DNA of 64,000 nt, taken from Anaerolineaceae bacterium. Its GTDB lineage: Bacteria; Chloroflexota; Anaerolineae; Aggregatilineales; Phototrophicaceae. Location: contig PABP01000038.1 of NCBI GenBank assembly GCA_002699585.1, positions 372,001 through 436,000 of the forward strand, given 5' to 3'. Shown one piece after another: positions 61,898-64,000 of this stretch; position 1 is the first letter of the stretch, and the number at the start of each line of letters is the position of its first letter. The position numbers and the translations under genes are program-made. The notes beneath the pieces were generated by a model, which was not told where the DNA came from, ran no database searches, and saw nothing but the letters and a program-made list of their open reading frames with translations.

Positions 61898-62528
61898 CCG
61901 TCCGTCCTTCCTGCTTCCAGCGCTTGAGCACAGCGCGTACATAACTCCATTTGCGTACATTCTGCTGTACGGCCTGCTGGATGGCATCTTCCACCCACTC
62001 CGACGAGAAGTCTTCTTCCGCGTCGATGATTTCTTCTTTGATATGCGGCGTAATCGGGCCGATGTTGGCTTCGTACAGGGCAAAAGCATTCAGCCGTGGC
62101 GGCAGAATTTCAATCGCATGCAGGCGATCCGGTCGCCAGTTGCCGGCCTTTAGCTGTTCGACAGCTTCCTGCCCTTTGTCCGTATTCAAGAAATATAACG
62201 CTTCCGGGCCAGTTTCCAATTCGGCCTTGGCATACAGCAGCGTGCCGCGTTGCAGTGCCTTCATGATGGTATCATCAAGGGCATCGTCCGGGTCTTGATC
62301 CGGCAGGATGGCCGACAACATGCCCATCAGGTCGCCATTCTCGCGGAAGTCGCTGTAATGCAGGTAGCGATAAACGCCTTCCATCTGATGCAGGGCATGA
62401 TAGCAATGCAGCGTCAGCTTCAACTCAGCCAGATCATCAATGGCAGGCAGCAGTTCCGTGAAGAACTGGGCATGCACACGGATGACGCTGTCTTTGCTGC
62501 TATCGAACCCCTCGAATTTCTGGCTCAT
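61818..62528 (-). CDS. DnaD-like primosome protein
   Basis: A 236-residue protein. The N-terminal winged-helix-like part (FFTELLPAIDDLAELKLTLH, then YCHALHQMEGVYRYL-like text) and the C-terminal DnaD/phage replication motif (YEANIGPITPHIKEEIIDAE, then WVEDAIQQAVQQNVRKWSYV) fit Bacillus DnaD-type proteins, which bring the helicase and loader to DNA. It starts 3 nt after the dnaB stop codon, and its last 80 bases overlap the start of the loader gene, a tight operon order dnaB-dnaD-loader. Confidence 0.85.
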   Translation of the reverse strand: MSQKFEGFDSSKDSVIRVHAQFFTELLPAIDDLAELKLTLHCYHALHQMEGVYRYLHYSDFRENGDLMGMLSAILPDQDPDDALDDTIMKALQRGTLLYAKAELETGPEALYFLNTDKGQEAVEQLKAGNWRPDRLHAIEILPPRLNAFALYEANIGPITPHIKEEIIDAEEDFSSEWVEDAIQQAVQQNVRKWSYVRAVLKRWKQEGRTDERLSRPGLEDGKRYASGKYADFIDS

Positions 62529-62531
62529 TGC

Positions 62532-63890
62532 TTATTCCAGATCACTCAAATCGACTTTGTGAACGCTGGCATCCATGAACTTGGTCAGGCGCTTTTCAAA
62601 ATAGAGCTGGATGACACCAGTCGGGCCATTACGATGCTTCGACACGAGAATATCCGCCTGATTGGGGAACTCAGTCGCCTCATTATAGACCTCATCACGG
62701 TAGAGGAACATCACAATATCGGAGTCCTGCTCGATAGAACCACTTTCACGCAGGTCACTGAGCACGGGCCGCTTGTCCTGGCGCTGCTCCACCGCACGCG
62801 ATAGCTGCGCCGCACTAATGAGCGGCACATTGAACTCACGCGCGAGTTCCTTCAGGTTACGGCTGATGAAGCTGATTTCCTGCACGCGGTTATTCTCGTA
62901 GCCTTTGCCCGCGTTCATCAACTGCATGTAATCAACCATAATCATATCCAGGCCGTGTTCATGGGCCAGGCGGCGGCATTTGGTACGCATCTCCAAGGGG
63001 GAAATCGCTGGGCTATCGTCAATAAAGATCGGGAAGTTGCTGATGCGCCCAACCGCTTCTGTAAAGCGCGAGGCTTCCTGCGCATTCAGTTGGGCTAAGC
63101 GCAACTTCTGAACATTGATGCCCGTCTCCATGGCGACCATACGCTGGACCATCTGCTCGACGCCCATTTCCATCGTGAAGATCGCCACCCGCGCCCCGAT
63201 GCGCGCGGCATTCATGGCGGTCGTCAATAGGAACGAGGTTTTGCCCATACCAGGACGACCTGCAAAAACAATCAAATCGGAGCGTTGGAAACCACCCAAA
63301 AGCTGGTCCAGATCCCGGAAGCCGCTGGGCACGCCAAGCGCTTTGCCCTGGTTTTGCAGCAATTCTTCAATGTGGTCGTAATAAGCACTGAGCGCTTCCC
63401 ACATCGGCACGAAATCGCGCTTGGTCTGGGTATCGCTAACGTTGAATAGCTGCGACTCCGCTTCCGAGATGACATCTTCGATGTTCTTCTCTTCATTCAG
63501 TGCCAGCAGCCGAATCTCATCAGACACCTGCATCAGGCGGCGGCGCACCGCTGTACGCTCGACAATGCGCCCATAAACCTCCGCATAAACCGAGGTGGGC
63601 GTGTTATTTGCTAGCTGGATGAGATAGGCTTGCCCGCCAATGGCATCCAGATGGTTGAAATTGTCCAGCTCTTCCGCGACGGTCAACTGGTCGATGGCCA
63701 TGCCACGCTCGTTCAAGCGAGCCATTGACGCCCAAATGTAATTGTGGCGCAGCAAGAAGAAGTCCTCCGGTTGGAGGAACGAAGACACGGTCACAAAGGC
63801 TTGCGGGTCCAGCAAGACCGCACCTATGACAGCTTCTTCCGCCTGTTGGCTAAATGGCGCACCGGGGTCCATCGTCGTGGGCATGCTCAT
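62532..63890 (-). CDS. dnaB: Replicative DNA helicase DnaB
   Basis: A 452-residue protein of normal length with no intein. The N-terminal domain (PFSQQAEEAVIGAVLLDPQA) and RecA-like ATPase domain are complete: Walker A GRPGMGKTSFLL, Walker B LDMIMVDYMQLM, and AQLSRAVEQRQDKRPVLSDL, RESGSIEQDSDIVMFLYRDE. The hexamer unwinds DNA at the fork. It is the first gene of the primosome operon. ATG 63884 is an alternative start. The upstream 110 bases to the window edge contain no gene. Confidence 0.97.
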   Translation of the reverse strand: MSMPTTMDPGAPFSQQAEEAVIGAVLLDPQAFVTVSSFLQPEDFFLLRHNYIWASMARLNERGMAIDQLTVAEELDNFNHLDAIGGQAYLIQLANNTPTSVYAEVYGRIVERTAVRRRLMQVSDEIRLLALNEEKNIEDVISEAESQLFNVSDTQTKRDFVPMWEALSAYYDHIEELLQNQGKALGVPSGFRDLDQLLGGFQRSDLIVFAGRPGMGKTSFLLTTAMNAARIGARVAIFTMEMGVEQMVQRMVAMETGINVQKLRLAQLNAQEASRFTEAVGRISNFPIFIDDSPAISPLEMRTKCRRLAHEHGLDMIMVDYMQLMNAGKGYENNRVQEISFISRNLKELAREFNVPLISAAQLSRAVEQRQDKRPVLSDLRESGSIEQDSDIVMFLYRDEVYNEATEFPNQADILVSKHRNGPTGVIQLYFEKRLTKFMDASVHKVDLSDLE

Positions 63891-64000
63891 ATGAAAAATG
63901 GCTTCCAGACTTTGCGAATAGAATACTAGGCTCTGGGTCGTTAATGTACAGTGGCTGCGCTTTTGGCATCACTTACATCAACCAACACATTGTCAAACCA

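Overview
The window looks like a chromosomal segment of a Chloroflexota bacterium of the Anaerolineae type. This is inferred, not proven. The support is the many exported proteins and lipoproteins with Thr/Pro-rich 'TPT' linkers, the HEAT-repeat proteins, single-membrane style lipoproteins and a DnaB-DnaD-DnaI type primosome operon. No rRNA, tRNA, CRISPR array, transposase or integrase was seen. Coding density is high and most genes are ordinary housekeeping or sensory genes.

Layout. 1-5.2 kb: the end of an HtrA-like protease, a second trypsin-like protease, a Tat-exported metallo-beta-lactamase-fold hydrolase, a PQQ-dehydrogenase-like lipoprotein, and a dtd-HEAT-membrane protein operon. 5.4-15.3 kb: a giant kinase-like membrane protein behind a promoter with three 21-nt-phased repeats, a receiver-histidine kinase, two divergent lipoproteins with related N-termini, and a chemoreceptor. 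16-21.2 kb: a HEAT protein, an M24 peptidase, a response regulator, a lipoprotein-thioredoxin whose CxxC motif is written UGA-Ser-Thr-UGA, a mutarotase-like protein and a kynureninase-like enzyme. 21.3-26.5 kb: an MFS carrier, a YjhG-type sugar-acid dehydratase and two FAH-family enzymes, which together resemble part of an oxidative pentose (Weimberg-type) pathway. 26.5-36.3 kb: plsY, a CAP-LysM surface protein, htpG, a zinc-type ABC importer and a cation/proton antiporter. 37-41.2 kb: a lower-GC accessory stretch (repeat lipoprotein, PycTM-like protein, GT-C glycosyltransferase) punctuated by extra copies of the 3' end of pdxS, which itself follows at 41.3-42.2 kb. 42.4-52.2 kb: a chemosensory cluster (two CheW, MCP, CheA-REC hybrid, CheB, response regulators, an anti-sigma-like protein and an exported SH3/FecR-like protein) with no CheR or flagellar gene. 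52.3-60.5 kb: a large HEAT-like protein, a sugar-nucleotide pyrophosphorylase, a queuosine-precursor transporter, another HEAT protein, a ketol-acid reductoisomerase look-alike lacking catalytic residues, and a GNAT. 60.5-63.9 kb: a tandem-AAA helicase loader, a DnaD-like protein and DnaB.

The strongest unusual signal is the putative selenoprotein at 18290-18811. One open frame runs from a lipoprotein signal through a Thr/Pro linker into a thioredoxin fold, interrupted only by two UGA codons exactly at the two CxxC cysteine positions. A perfect 7-bp hairpin with a G in its loop follows at the spacing expected of a bacterial SECIS for both UGAs. The second is the set of three copies of the pdxS 3' end around the 37-41 kb accessory genes, one of which forms an intact 48-codon ORF with an HxxC...CxxC zinc-finger pattern.
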